A stretch of 64,000 nucleotides of DNA from Adiantum capillus-veneris (lineage: Eukaryota; Streptophyta; Polypodiopsida; Polypodiales; Pteridaceae), in the NCBI GenBank assembly GCA_014529385.2, contig CM043961.1:18022478-18086477 (forward strand), written 5' to 3'. A model generated the notes under the pieces. That model was not told the DNA's origin. It saw only the letters and a program-made list of their open reading frames with translations, and ran no database searches. This document shows, piece by piece, positions 1 to 10,710 of the stretch. The translations under genes were made by a program, and so were the position numbers. The number at the start of each line of letters is the position of its first letter. Within the stretch, counting starts at the first letter, position 1.

Positions 1-336
1 CGTGATGATGAGGTGACTGAGGGGCAACATGATGAGGAGGAGGGGCAACATGATGATGAGGTGACTAAGGGGCAAGATGATGAGGAGGAGGGGCAACATG
101 ATGATGAGGTGACTGAGGGGAAACATGATGATGAGGTGACTGAGGGGCAAAAAGATGATGAGGTGACAGAAGGCCAGAATATCTCCAATCTTGCAGGGGG
201 GAGAAGAAACAAATTAGAGGTGTTTGGTAAGATCCTTGAGATCTCTACACCACAGGCATTCCTTGAACATTTTCTGGACCACCCCCTAGGATCCCATTAT
301 GCAGGTTACTGTCTAGTGAAGCCATTAGAAAAGTAA
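1..336 (+). CDS. Acidic repeat reading frame open at the left window edge, possible 5' exon of the methyltransferase-like gene
   Basis: Frame 1 is open from the first base to a TAA at 334-336. Its first two thirds are a nine-residue repeat of the type HDDEVTEGQ, strongly acidic and presumably disordered, followed by a non-repetitive stretch (NISNLAGGRRNKLEVFGKILE). There is no ATG in the visible part, so the start lies outside the window or this is not a first exon. The next coding exon is in another frame, open from 267. A GTAAG donor at 227 and AG acceptors at 289 and 304 would give a short intron, but the phases do not match the downstream frame, so the junction is unresolved. It may be a 5' exon of the next gene or an old frameshift. 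No function can be assigned. Confidence 0.4.
   Translation, partial: RDDEVTEGQHDEEEGQHDDEVTKGQDDEEEGQHDDEVTEGKHDDEVTEGQKDDEVTEGQNISNLAGGRRNKLEVFGKILEISTPQAFLEHFLDHPLGSHYAGYCLVKPLEK
4..171 (+). repeat. 27-bp coding minisatellite
   Basis: About six imperfect units of roughly 27 bp (core GATGATGAGGTGACTGAGGG) in tandem. Unit length is a multiple of three, so the frame is kept and encodes the acidic HDDEVTEGQ repeat. It is cut by the window edge on the left. Confidence 0.8.
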
Positions 337-3300
337 GCCCTTCCACCGAAAGATCACTCACAAGAAGTTTTATTAAGATGGGAGGATATCTTGAGAGCAA
401 GGGAGCCTTTACTGTCTCCATTATTGATCTAGAGGGGGAGGAGACACCAATCACTCAAGAAAGGATAGATTCTTGGGATGACTGCTGGAAAACAATTAAT
501 GAAAGATTTGAGAGGTCCCTTGATTTAGAGACAGAGTGGGGACCCTACTTGAAAGGAAAGATGGTCCATGTCCTGGATGGCAACAATCGTCTGCATGCAT
601 GGATGGAATGCATTAGACAAGGTATTCTTTAACTTAATCTCCTTTAAGAACTTTTGTTGTGTTGATTGCACTATTTTAATATAATTGTACAATTATGCAA
701 TACAGGGTTTGAGAACGACCTGTCTAGACATTGCTCTGTGGTCTGCCACTTTTTGCAGTTTGCAAAGATTGATGTGGGGGAATTAATGTTTTCCTTGGCA
801 AGATTGAACAAGTAAGATGATGTTGGGCATCTACTATTCTCCTTGAAAATTTTAATTGTTGTCTTGGAGTTATTGATATTCTTTTTTGTTTTAATGCTAC
901 AGGATGAACGATTATGTATATGTGCTAACCACATTTGGAGATAGGTTGTTCCAATTGAGAAGGCTAGGAGAGGCAGACAAGACTACTCTCTTGGATGGTT
1001 TGTCTATTGAAGACAGAGCATGGGTGGAGAAAGAAATGCAGGTTGTTTCATCTCGGGGGAAAAGGAGTTGGTTTACACTCCCTGTGCAAATAATGACATG
1101 GTTGCTCTTTAAGGATGAGATGGAACAGAAGATTGAAGAGTTGGCTAAGGGAATGGATGAAACTGGTATGGCCAAGGTGATAAAGAAGATGGAGATTACC
1201 TATAGGGGAAAGACCTCCAAGTATGCAAGGATTGCAGATCCTGCAAATGGAGAGAAGTTTTGGTGTGCTACTCTGTCCTTGCCTTGGCATGAACCGAGTG
1301 CGCATATTGCGACTGAAGAGAAACTCAACATGATTGGAAATGCTTGCATAACAGATGTGGATAAGGCACACATTGTGAAATTGTTAGATAGCTCACAAGT
1401 ATCAATTCGATCCTTGGAGTGCCTTCCCAATGACAAAGCTAAAGTTAGGGACTGGTATTGCTTTTGGTTGCAAGTCAATCAATATGGTCTAGGTCTATTA
1501 CTAGACATTCAAAATGCTGATCGAGTAAGGCTGCCATTGGAACATCGATTCAGCAACTTTGTCATGCTTTGCCGAAGAAAGTACTTCAATAGAGCATTTC
1601 GCGTTGTGGAAGGTGGCATTAAGTCGACCAATGCCATGAATGAGCAACCCGGATTACACAATGCAACCCGTCGAGTTGTTTATAGGTTTGTTAATTTGTA
1701 TGGTTCAATTTTTTAGTCCTCATTAAACTAGTACTCAGTAGTTGGTGTGTGTTTAGATGGCTACTCAAGGAGATTGCACAACACATGCTTGATGAGATGC
1801 CCCCCTTGGCAAGTGTATGGACATATGCAGATAACCCTACGTTCATGTATTCCGATGTGAAGCTTGGAAGGGTAAGCGATGCATTACATTGCATTTTTTA
1901 TGTTAACTCTTAACGCATAGGGAGATTATGCTAAATAATAGTTGTTGATTGTGCAGTCCTTGTCCACCATAGAGAAAGCCAAGTGTCCGTGGTGGCTAGA
2001 CATGGTTAAGAACCATGTTCCAGATGAGGAGTTGGAATTATTTCAGCAACATAAAGCAGCCCTTCAACTTACAACTACTATGAATAGTGTCCTGGAAGAG
2101 GAGACGACGGCAACTTCTCAAGTAGTAGCATCCACTGCATCAGCATCATTTCGTAAGACACTTCCTATAAATCTTGGTAGGGAAGTCGTACATAGGGCAT
2201 TACAAGCAAACAAGGCTATAGAGGATGGCAAGATGCAAGGGCAACATCAAAGCGCAAGTAGTAGTGGAGGGCTAAGAGAAAATGATGACATAATCAATGA
2301 AACATTGGAACCTACAGGTAGTGTTGATGCCTTTGCTTTGTCTATCTAATATGATCCATGGAGTGTTGTGATTGTTGATACATTTTCTTAAATCTAAAAG
2401 CTTTGATTTGTAGGCACTATTTACGTTTTCAACATTTCTGTTGAAGAGCTTGTTCATATTATTGAATATCCCCAACAAGCAGAGCAAATGGGGCTTGAGG
2501 TGTTAGAGGCCTTCAATGTAGTTTGTAGCCAAGGCACTGTGAAGGGCACTCAGCTAGACTTGTGCATAGACCTCATATTTGCAGATTTTCCATCTAACGT
2601 GGCTGTCGAGGGATGCTTTTGCAATAAAGTTCCGTTTTGGAACAAGATAGTGGATAACCTGTATGACACCACATTTCAGCTTGCAGACTCATGCTTGAGT
2701 GATAGGGGGTTTTTTGTTTGTTTGTACACCATGGAGGAAGGGGTGAAAGTCGAGCAAGCTGGCAAGCAAAAAGGGTTTAAGATATATCATCGTCAGGTTG
2801 TGAGATGCACACCACCTATTGGAAAGAGGTTGGGACCCATTGTCACACAGGTACAAGTAATTGATTCTTGATTTAATGTGCAATAGAATTTAGTGTGGCA
2901 TCCTATTCTTTAATGACATGTATGACATAAAGCTTTCTATTTGAATAGGTGAATTGCTTGATCTTGTCTGCTTTTGTTCGTTGTTCGACAACTTGTGTGT
3001 ATCGTATACATCTTGATCAGTTGCCAGAATTGAAACTTGGTGGTGACCTTCAATTTGGACAAGACCTTATCTTCGATATGTGAGTTGACTCTATCATTTA
3101 CTTGTTTATATGCCTAATCCATCATTTATATATATATATATATGCCATTAAAGTAAGTAAAATGTGTATTCAATGTCAGAGTACCTGAAGCAGATTTAGT
3201 AAAGAGGAAAGGAAAGCCATGGAGGGGTGGTTGTCAAAGAGGTCAAAAGCTTGTGAAGTACATAATCACACTTTTTAGCCGTCCACAGGATGTAGTCCTT

Positions 3301-3511
3301 GACATATTTGCTGGCACGGGTACACTTGGCTTGGGAGCTGGCTTCATGGATAGACATGTCATTATGTTTGAGAGGGATGAGCGCATTTATGATCGCTTGT
3401 TGAAGCCATTTGGAGTCAAGGTATGTTAGGAGTAGGTTCGTTGAAAATTATAAGTTGATTGACAAGAGGGTATGTATTAAGCAATTGTGTATTTTTTTGC
3501 AGATGGATTGA
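290..3511 (+). CDS. ParB-like / amino-DNA-methyltransferase-like protein, nine coding exons
   Basis: Coding exons read ~290-621, 706-811, 903-1685, 1757-1871, 1957-2317, 2414-2850, 2949-3079, 3180-3420 and 3503-3511 (stop TGA). Every intron (71-98 nt) has GT-AG ends and every junction keeps the reading frame, which argues for a functional gene. Exon 1 holds VHVLDGNNRLHAW, resembling the DG-N-R core of ParB/sulfiredoxin domains. Exon 6 holds DLIFADFPSN, at the place of the catalytic (D/N/S)PP(Y/F/W) motif of N4C/N6A DNA methyltransferases. Exon 8 holds VVLDIFAGTGTLGLGA, a strong SAM-binding motif I (FxGxG), after a KPWRGGC segment. Motif IV before motif I is the beta-class order. In bacteria such enzymes transfer methyl from SAM to the exocyclic amino group of cytosine or adenine; a nuclear role here is inference. 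The altered motif IV leaves activity uncertain. The 5' end is unresolved; the first ATG in frame is at 378. Confidence 0.72.
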
Positions 3512-3736
3512 TTTTAAAGGGTCGCAATGTAGTTGAAGATTGGATCCAGCCAAGCTTCACATTTTCTTTTTGCTATTCTCTTAGATGATTGTGCTCAAAC
3601 TTAGACTCACTGGCAGTGTTGTAGATTTCTTCAAAACTACCTTTCTTTTATGGTTGTATAAGAACGGTCGAATATGGTACTCGTGTGTTTGATGGTTGTA
3701 TAAGAGCAATCGAATATGGTACTCGTGTGTTTGATG
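3512..3736. other. 3' flank of the methyltransferase-like gene
   Basis: No gene is visible. This probably holds the 3' UTR; no canonical AATAAA stands out. A short AT-rich direct repeat (GGTTGTATAAGA...CGAATATGGTACTCGTGTGTTTGATGG, two copies near 3653 and 3694, spacing about 41 bp) lies at its end and leads into the next minisatellite. Confidence 0.4.
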
Positions 3737-3982
3737 GGGCTGTTTTTTTGGGATAAAAACGCTAATTCTTTAGGCTGATTTGGGGCTAATCCGGGGCTGT
3801 TTTTTTGGGCTAAAATCGCTAATTTTGTAGGCTGATTTGGTGGCGGATTTGGGGCTGATTTGGGGCTGTTTTTTGGGGCTAAAAACGCTAATTCTTTAGG
3901 CTGATTTGGTGGCGGATTTGGGGCTGTTTTTTGGGCTAAAAACGCTAATTCTTTAGACTGATTTGGTGGCTGATTTGGGGCT
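3737..3982. repeat. Minisatellite, units of roughly 60 bp
   Basis: Tandem degenerate units built from GGCTGTTTTTTTGGGCTAA, AACGCTAATTCTTTAGG and CTGATTTGGTGGCGGATTT. The minus strand stays open through it only because the repeat lacks stops in that frame; the resulting Pro/Gln/Asn-rich peptide is not a gene. A second array of the same units lies at 4955-5175. Confidence 0.8.
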
Positions 3983-3984
3983 GA

Positions 3985-5850
3985 TCTTGTCTGGGATGTC
4001 GTCTCATGGAGTGCATTGACTACGGATATGTCCAACATAAGCGAAAAAGGCGAGGAAGCTTAGGGCTGTTTTGAGCATATGCAATGCAAGGAAGCCTCTC
4101 CAAATGCGATCACCTAATCTTGTATCTTCACGGCCGCTATGCCATTACGCAAGACACTAATATGGGCAAAATAGTTCAGATGATATTGTTAGTCAAGGGC
4201 TATTGAAAAACGATGTCTTTCTTGGAATTGCCTTGGTCGATGTGTATGCCAAATGTGCTCTACCTCAGCAAGCACAAAAGGTGGTCGAGGAGTTGCTTGT
4301 CAAGGATGTCGTCTCATGGAGTGCACTAATTGCGGGATATGCCCAACACGAAAAAGGCCAAAAAGCTTAGGGCTGTTTTTAGCATATGCAATGCGAGGAC
4401 TTCTCATGGAATGCACTGATTGCGTGATATTCTCAACACAGGAAAGGCCAAGAATAGGAGCTAAAAACGTTGATTTTCTGGGCTGATTTGATGGATCATT
4501 TAGAGGCTAAAAACGTTGAGTTTTAGGGCTGATTTGGTGGTTAGGGACCGATCTTGTCTGGATGTCGTCTCATGGAGTTCATTGACTGCGGGATATGCCC
4601 AACACGAGAGGGGAAGGCGAGGAAGCTTAGGACTGTTTTCAACATATGCAATGCAGGGACATCTCTCCAAATGCAATCGTCTACGCTTGCATCTTCAAGA
4701 CATGTGGCATTATGCAAGAGGCTAATATGGGTGAAAGAATTTCGATCATATTGTTAGTCAAACATTTCTAGAAAAAGATGTCGTGCTTGGCATTGTCTTG
4801 GTCAACATGTAAGCGAAACGTGCTCCACCTCAGCAAGCACCAAAAGTGGTCGAGGAGTGCTTGTCAGGTATGTCATCTCATGTAGTGCACTAATTGCGAG
4901 ATATGCCCAACACGGGAAAGTCCAAAACTAGGAGCTAAAAATGCTGTAATTTTGGGCTGATTTGATGGCGGATTGGGACTGATCTGGGGCTGTTTTTTTG
5001 GGCTAAAAACGCTAATTTTTTAGGTTGATTTGGTAGCTGATTTGGGGCTGATGTGGGGCTGTTTTCTTGGTCTAAAAACGCTAATTTTCTAGGCTGATTT
5101 GGTGGCGGATTTGGGGCTGATCTGGGGCTGTTTTTTTGGGCTAAAAACGCTAATTCTTTAGGCTGATTTGGGGCTGATCTTGTCTGGGATGTCGTCTCAT
5201 GGAGTGCATTGACTACGGATATGCCCAACATAAGCGAAAAAGGCGAGGAAGCTTAGGGCTGTTTTGAGCATATGCAATGCAAGGACGCCTCTCCAAATGT
5301 GATCACCTAATCTTGCATCTTCACGGCCGCTATGCCATTACACAAGACACTAATATAGGCAAAATAGTTCAGATGATATTGTTAGTCAAGGGCTATTGAA
5401 AAACGATGTCTTTCTTGGAATTGCCTTGGTCGACGTGTATGCCAAATGTGCTCTACCTCTGCAAGCACAAAAGGTGGTCGAGGAGTTGCTTGTCAAGTAT
5501 GTCGTCTCATGCAGTGCACTGACTATAACATATGCCCAACACGGGAAAGGCCAAAAAGCTTAGGGTTGTTTTTAGCATATGCACTGCGAGGACATCTCTC
5601 CAAATGCGGTCACCTATGCTTGCATTTGAAGGACATGTGGCATTATGCAAGAGGCTATTATGGGTGAAAGAATTCCAATGATATAGTTAGTCATGCATTA
5701 CTGAAAAACGATGTCATGCTTGGCATTGCCTTGCTCAACTAATATGGGCGAAATAATTCAGATGATATTGTTAGTCAAGGGCTATTGACAAACGATTTAG
5801 TGCTTGGCATTGCCTTGGTTGACATGTATGCCAAATACGCTCTATGAAAA
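3985..5850 (+). pseudogene. PPR-repeat protein pseudogene fragments
   Basis: Conceptual translation on + gives pieces such as GLLKNDVFLGIALVDVYAKC and KDVVSWSALIAGYAQHEKGQ, the diagnostic helices of plant PPR (PLS-type) repeats, which bind organellar RNA in mitochondria or plastids. At least four pieces can be seen (about 3985-4450, 4547-4925, 5175-5560, 5640-5850). All are broken by stops and frameshifts and lack an N-terminal targeting region or a C-terminal E/DYW domain. The phrasing of the repeats is typical of the very large PPR families of ferns and lycophytes. They are non-functional relics carried along by the local duplication. Confidence 0.75.
4955..5175. repeat. Second copy of the ~60-bp minisatellite
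   Basis: Same building blocks as the array at 3737-3982 (GGGCTAAAAACGCTAATT and CTGATTTGG-type units), about four units, immediately before the duplicated PPR fragment. Confidence 0.8.
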
Positions 5851-6120
5851 TGTTATATAATGGACTTGGGAGTTGGTTGACTCTCTTAGAGTGTTTTATG
5901 GCTCTCTAGCTTTTATAGACATGTAGAATGTCTTACTCTATTTAACTCATGAGCAATATATAGGTTTCTCACCAAACTTGCCATCTCCCCCCAACTAGGA
6001 TTTTTTGTGCATGCCGCTCGCTCCTATTGCACTTAGATTCTTGATGGTAATAGTTGCTCGCTCTCATGGGCTCGCTCAACGGCCACCCCCTTGAACGGAT
6101 GGACAACTCGTGCCTACCTA
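5851..6120. other. Intergenic stretch, nothing recognised
   Basis: AT-rich to mixed composition between the PPR relics and the LINE fragment. No open frame of note, repeat or motif was recognised. Confidence 0.4.
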
Positions 6121-6945
6121 GTTGAGAGTCTGAATTGGAGTGGAAAGCATGGTTATGGCCTAAGGATAGACACTTCTGTAAGCCTCAAACCAAAGAAGTA
6201 TACCACACACTTATGGATTCAATGGATTGCTTCTCTCCATTGAACAAACAATGGGGTATGAAGTGGCCAAAGTCAAGATGGGAGAAAGTCACCAAGAATA
6301 TCTAATGCCCACAGTGGCCCCTCAATATGAAGGTATTTCTCTAAAAAGTACTATGGGGAGCATTGCCGACTAGGTTAAAGGCTCTTGCTAGGGGAATTGG
6401 CCCAAACAGATGCTCTCCATGCAGAATGGCTAGCAAAGACCTCTCCCACCTTTTCAAGGAGTGCCCTGCAGCTAGTGGCCTTCCAGGCAAGATATGCAAA
6501 TGGGTGCAAAGGACATGAAAGATAGGCTTCTATAAGAATTATCTATTCTTGGGAGGGAAGGTATTGAAAAGCCAAGAGCTCCTTATTGCAACACAAATTG
6601 TTAGATTTTGCTACTTCAAACAAGTTTGGAAGGCTAGGAACTGTCACTTACAGAACCTTGGAAATAGCCAGGTTCACAGAGATAATACAAGAAAGCAAGG
6701 GGGCGATCCTAGCCCTTGGAAAAAACGAGAACTCTGATGAATGGAACAGGTCAATTGACACCGCTTTAATTGAGTCTCATAGATAAGGACCCTGTGTTGT
6801 CTCGAGGTGGCTCCCTAGTTAGCTGATGTATCAGTGACATATAAGAGTTGTCATGGCTCGGCACGAGCATGGCATGGTTGTAATTTTTTGTGGTTTTCAC
6901 TATAATTTACTCACTATTGTGAGTTTTGCCAAAAAACAAAAAAAG
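6120..6945 (+). pseudogene. LINE (L1-type) ORF2 C-terminus and 3' end
   Basis: Translation on + (frameshifts and stops present) contains LWGALPTRLKALARGI, RCSPCRMASKDLSHLFKECP and KNYLFLGGKV, the zinc-binding zf-RVT tail found after the reverse transcriptase of plant L1-type LINEs. After the coding remnant comes a 3' UTR ending in ACTCACTATTGTGAGTTTTG and an A-rich tail (about 6925-6945). The same 3' end occurs on the minus strand near 43.64 kb and 47.10 kb, so this is a recurrent family here. The copy is 5' truncated and cannot move. Confidence 0.8.
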
Positions 6946-7430
6946 AATTGTGGACACAATGAGCCTTTTATATAGGTATAAAAAAAAGGAAACATCGTGG
7001 GATATATCATTTGAGAATATGTCATGATATATTTCATCTTGGCGTACACTAGCACAAGGCGTCTTCACATGGGTACATACAAGTACACATGTGCTCTATC
7101 ACATGGACTTTGCAAACATGGCAATCATTATGGCTAGAGGGGATACATTTAGGGGAGCCATAAGCAAGTCTTAACCATGATAACCCACCCTCCTAAGCCA
7201 AATCTTATGATGATGACACTTTGCAACATGTCTTTCTAATGGAAATCTAGTTCCTCGGCCATCAATAAGGCCAACGAATACACTATTGAAATTAGGATTG
7301 CACAAATGATGGAGAAGAAGCTTAGGGACACACAACACAAGGAATAATATTACTAGTCTGGACATGAGGACAAGGATTTCTACTACCTAAAGGGATTGCG
7401 AGAAATATAGCAAAGCCCTGGGGTTAGCAC
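6946..7430. other. Non-coding stretch between LINE and Gypsy relic
   Basis: No supported gene. The last ~200 bp may be eroded gag sequence of the Gypsy element that follows, but I cannot show this. Confidence 0.3.
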
Positions 7431-7876
7431 CTACATGCAACATGGTTTCCCCTTATGGCCATCCAAACTACATGCCACCATTGTTGTGAATACCCCTCAT
7501 ATGCCAGGTATGCCAATCACCTTTCCCAATTCCCCCTTAGCCCCTCAGAGATTTTACCTCCATGCAACAATAGAGACCACCTCGTCCCTTGCCTCGTCCA
7601 TCCAATTGGCCCATTTTATGCTATAGATGGAGGGAATATGGACATTACCAAAGCAAATGTCCTTTACTTGATGGATATCCTCCTTGTTGTCATTTCCCTA
7701 AAGCTAAGGACCACTACAGTAAGGATTTTCCCAAGGAAAGGGCATCCACGTCTTCAGGACCAAGTGAGAACCAGCAAGAATTCACATTTTTGAAGATCAA
7801 TCTAATAACTATGAGCACCATCCCTCAGCCGTCACCTGCTACTCATGTGGTTACCCCTAAGGATAGGCCACAATAG
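7431..7876 (+). pseudogene. Gypsy gag remnant with zinc knuckle
   Basis: One frame (from 7589) reads CYRWREYGHYQSKCP, a near-canonical CX2CX4HX4C zinc knuckle with one Cys replaced, followed by a Pro/Ser-rich linker. Overlapping open frames show that frameshifts have split the gag reading frame. It is the first recognisable module of the + strand Gypsy relic that continues through 10.7 kb. Nucleocapsid role by homology; non-functional. Confidence 0.6.
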
Positions 7877-8299
7877 GTGGAGGAGCTTGCTCACGTTCTC
7901 ATTGGGGCACAAAGAGCAGCTCTTGATCTTAGCCTTCCAAAAGGTCCACTTTCTCCATCTCCACTTCCACAACCTAGTCTACCTGGCCCAACTACGGAGC
8001 CATTCACTAGTGCTAAGAGATGACCAACCTCCATGCTATCTCACATTGATGGGGCTTTCTTGGAAGTGGTGTCTAACTTTGGCAACATATCAAAGTACCA
8101 GAAGAAGCCCAGATCGGAGGAGCCAAGCCTACAAGAGAAGCTATCTTAAAGAACATCTTTTAGCAAGTGTCACTTTATGACACGCTCTGGCTCGATGCAA
8201 ATGTAAGAAGTGACACCCTTACAATCATGTAGTCTATGTACCCGTGTGCAAGGCTTGTGATGGTGGGCACCTCCTCGTATAGCCCTCAGAGCCTTACAT

Positions 8300-8705
8300 G
8301 ATTTGATATCCCATCGCTCCCCTCACTTATTACAAGAGTTCTTGTCTCATTGTATCTATTTTTGGGTGCCAATTCTTTGGTGTCATAGTACATGGTGGAT
8401 CTGGCATCAATCTGATGCCTACATTCACTATGTTTAGGTCTAGATACTACCCACCCTACTCCTTCACAATTACATTGGCCAACCAAAGGACAATCTATCC
8501 AGTGAGCATAGTGGACAAGGTGCCTCTACAGGTACAAGACTTCACCTTTAGCTTGGAGTTTGTTGTGGTTCGCTTTCCCCAGGCTGAGGGAGAATTTCCT
8601 TTTCTCATCGATCAACCATGGCTGCGTCACACTAAAGAAATTCACGATTGGGGAAATGATGCCATGTTGATACATAATCCTAGCTCCTCAATGAAACCAA
8701 TTTGA
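8300..8705 (+). pseudogene. Gypsy aspartic protease remnant
   Basis: The frame ending at 8705 contains GGSGINLMPTFTM, matching the post-active-site region of plant Gypsy retropepsins, then FLIDQPWLRHTKEIHDWG, corresponding to the ILGRPWL flap region that ends the domain. The acidic active-site residue itself is altered (HGGSG in place of DGGSG). Order gag, protease, RT is as in Gypsy elements. Confidence 0.65.
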
Positions 8706-8717
8706 GTCGAAGGAGGC

Positions 8718-9304
8718 ATGGATCTAGTAGTTCATCATAGTTCTTGGTCAGTAGAGTCCAATCGTGACCTAGAGCAGCCTACCCCACTTGACGAGTCTGA
8801 TGAAGACCTACTGCAATGGTTGGAGGCTACCACATTGATGCCATGCTATGTGGTCTCTATTCAATCCTTGCCCAAGGATACACCCTCTACCCCTGCTCCT
8901 CCAAATGAGGCCAGTGAGCCACATCATTCAGAAGCAAGTGTGACAGTCACTGAGGATCACACTTCAGTTTCCCCCTTGATGGAAGCCATCGACCTTTTCT
9001 AACCTATAACACACCATAGAAGGGGGAAGAAATATCCTTTGCCAAAGTTCACCCATGTCTCACCTCCCCCCTTATCTCTGTGTCTAACTCCCCGACCATG
9101 CCAAAGAACTATGTTGTGTCTGAGGACTTACCCTTCGAGGAGTTTCCACCAGGATGGTTGCAAGAAGAGTATGTTGATTTTCACATGGACCAGACACCAG
9201 CACATGATGTCTTGAAGCCCCAAGAGGAGCCACACTCTTCCTCTTCTGATGCACCTGTCAGCTACACCTCCTTACTAGTCAGGAGGTGTAGCTACACCTC
9301 CTGA
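8718..9304 (+). pseudogene. Gypsy protease-to-RT linker remnant
   Basis: Two open frames (8718-9002 and 9080-9304) encode Pro/Ser/Glu-rich linker sequence with PFEEFPPGWLQEEYVDFH, as is common between protease and reverse transcriptase in plant Gypsy polyproteins. No catalytic motif. Broken by a stop at 9001 and frame changes. Confidence 0.5.
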
Positions 9305-9473
9305 CCCGATCAAAGAAGTCAACCTGGGCGACCTTGAAAACCCTCATCCCCTCCTCTTAGCTGCTTGGTTATGGGATCACTCCGCACTACTTGATCAGGT
9401 AGTCTCTTTTATGCACTATTTTAAATATTATTTTTCCTAGTCTTACAAAGTCCTAGAAGGAATTCCATCAAAA

Positions 9474-10204
9474 TTGGGTGTCCATACTATCCCTCTGGTT
9501 GGAGGGGCTAAGCCAGTTAGAGGCGGAGCCTACAAGCTCAACCCTAAGTATGTGGAAGCTGTCAAACTAGAGCTAGGAAAAATGCAAAAGGCAAGGATCA
9601 TTGTACCCGTGGAACACTCTAAGTGGCTATCACCCATGGTCATGGCACCTAAGAAGCAATCCAATAAAATCCGCATGTGCGTCAATTACCGCGCTCTGAA
9701 CAAGGTAGCAACCACAGATGGTTTTTCCACACCCTTCATTGAACGTGTGCTTGAAGATGTAGCAGGGCACATACTCTACAGTTTCATGGATGGGTTTAGT
9801 GGCTAAAATCAATTGGGCATCCATCCTGGTGATTAGATCAAAACTGCTTTTGTGACTTCATGGGGTATTTTCATTTACACCAACATGACTTTCGGGCTGA
9901 AAATGCTCCGCCTTCTTTCAATCGCACAATATATCTCATCTTTTATCCTTTGGTCACGGATTATCTTTGCATATTCATGGAAGATTTTTTAACCTTCTCC
10001 GGTGTTCAATGTTCACCCAGTGGAGAATCTAGAGGAGCACCTCACTTAGCTCTCTACTGTCTTCCTCAGTGCAGGGAGGCAAGTATGAAGCTCAATATAA
10101 ACAAATGTCATTTTTTGGTCACTGAAGGTACTCTTGTAGGCCATGTGGTATCTAATAAAGGTTTAGCACCTGACCCAAAGAAGATAGTGGCCATCTTAAA
10201 GTAA
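9474..10204 (+). pseudogene. Gypsy reverse transcriptase remnant
   Basis: Recognisable RT blocks in order: RIIVPVEHSKWLSPMVMAPK, IRMCVNYRALNKVA, DVAGHILYSFMDGFSG (palm motif A region), then after a stop at 9804 the segments MTFGLKML and, in another frame, MKLNINKCHFLV, followed by LVGHVVSNKGLAPDPKKI. The YxDD box is not intact (FMED can be read at 9977). Several stops and at least three frame changes; clearly dead. Confidence 0.8.
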
Positions 10205-10206
10205 GG

Positions 10207-10710
10207 ATGCATTTCCCATGTAGAAGAGAAGATTGTTGTTGTAAGATTTGTCCATTCACTCTGATTGGAGGCCAACTCTACAAGTCAAGACCAGATGGTG
10301 TTCTAACGTGGTGTGTCTCCCCCCGTGAAGTTGAGCACATTCTTCAGGATTCGTACAATGGTCCCACTGGTGGCCATTACCTTGGGGTATGGAATCTGCC
10401 TAGGTCTCTCATCTCTCCCTGTTGGATGAGAGACATAGATTGGCTCCAAGCAGAGAAACTTTGTCACAAAGCATGGCATGATCGTCATCTCACAAACCTC
10501 AAATAGTACCAAGCTCGCTTGTGCTGCTCTATCTAGCAAGATATCAGAAAAAGGCAAAGAAGCTGGTCCTAGCCTAGCAAGGGCCATACAAAGCACAAGA
10601 GATTTTACCACAAGGAGCAATACAATTAGTCACTTTGGATGGTGTTCCCTTGTCTCTTGTAAATGGCCCAAGAGTAAAATGCTATTATCTCCCATAGTAA
10701 GCCATCTGTA
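10207..10710 (+). pseudogene. Gypsy integrase remnant, RNase H and integrase core deleted
   Basis: Directly after the RT remnant comes LIGGQLYKSRPDGVLTWCVS and EVEHILQDSYNGPTGGHYLG, the N-terminal zinc-binding region of integrase. RNase H is missing. The DDE core is also missing; instead the C-terminal end follows (VTLDGVPLSLVNGPRVKCYY at about 10630-10700). This relic is thus internally deleted twice. Its LTRs were not identified. Confidence 0.7.

Larger units (their letters stand above)
3737..5690. repeat. Large direct duplication, offset 1193 bp
   Basis: The block holding the minisatellite plus PPR fragment recurs: GATCTTGTCTGGGATGTCG at 3983 is found again at 5176, and the match continues for about 470 bp with few differences (through the VDVYAKCAL coding stretch). 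Between the two lies a third, more diverged PPR fragment (about 4547-4925). This is a local segmental duplication. Confidence 0.8.

Noticed and set aside
3637-4038. Minus-strand Pro/Gln/Asn-rich frame
   Set aside because: Translation of a minisatellite that happens to lack stops; no start or domain support.
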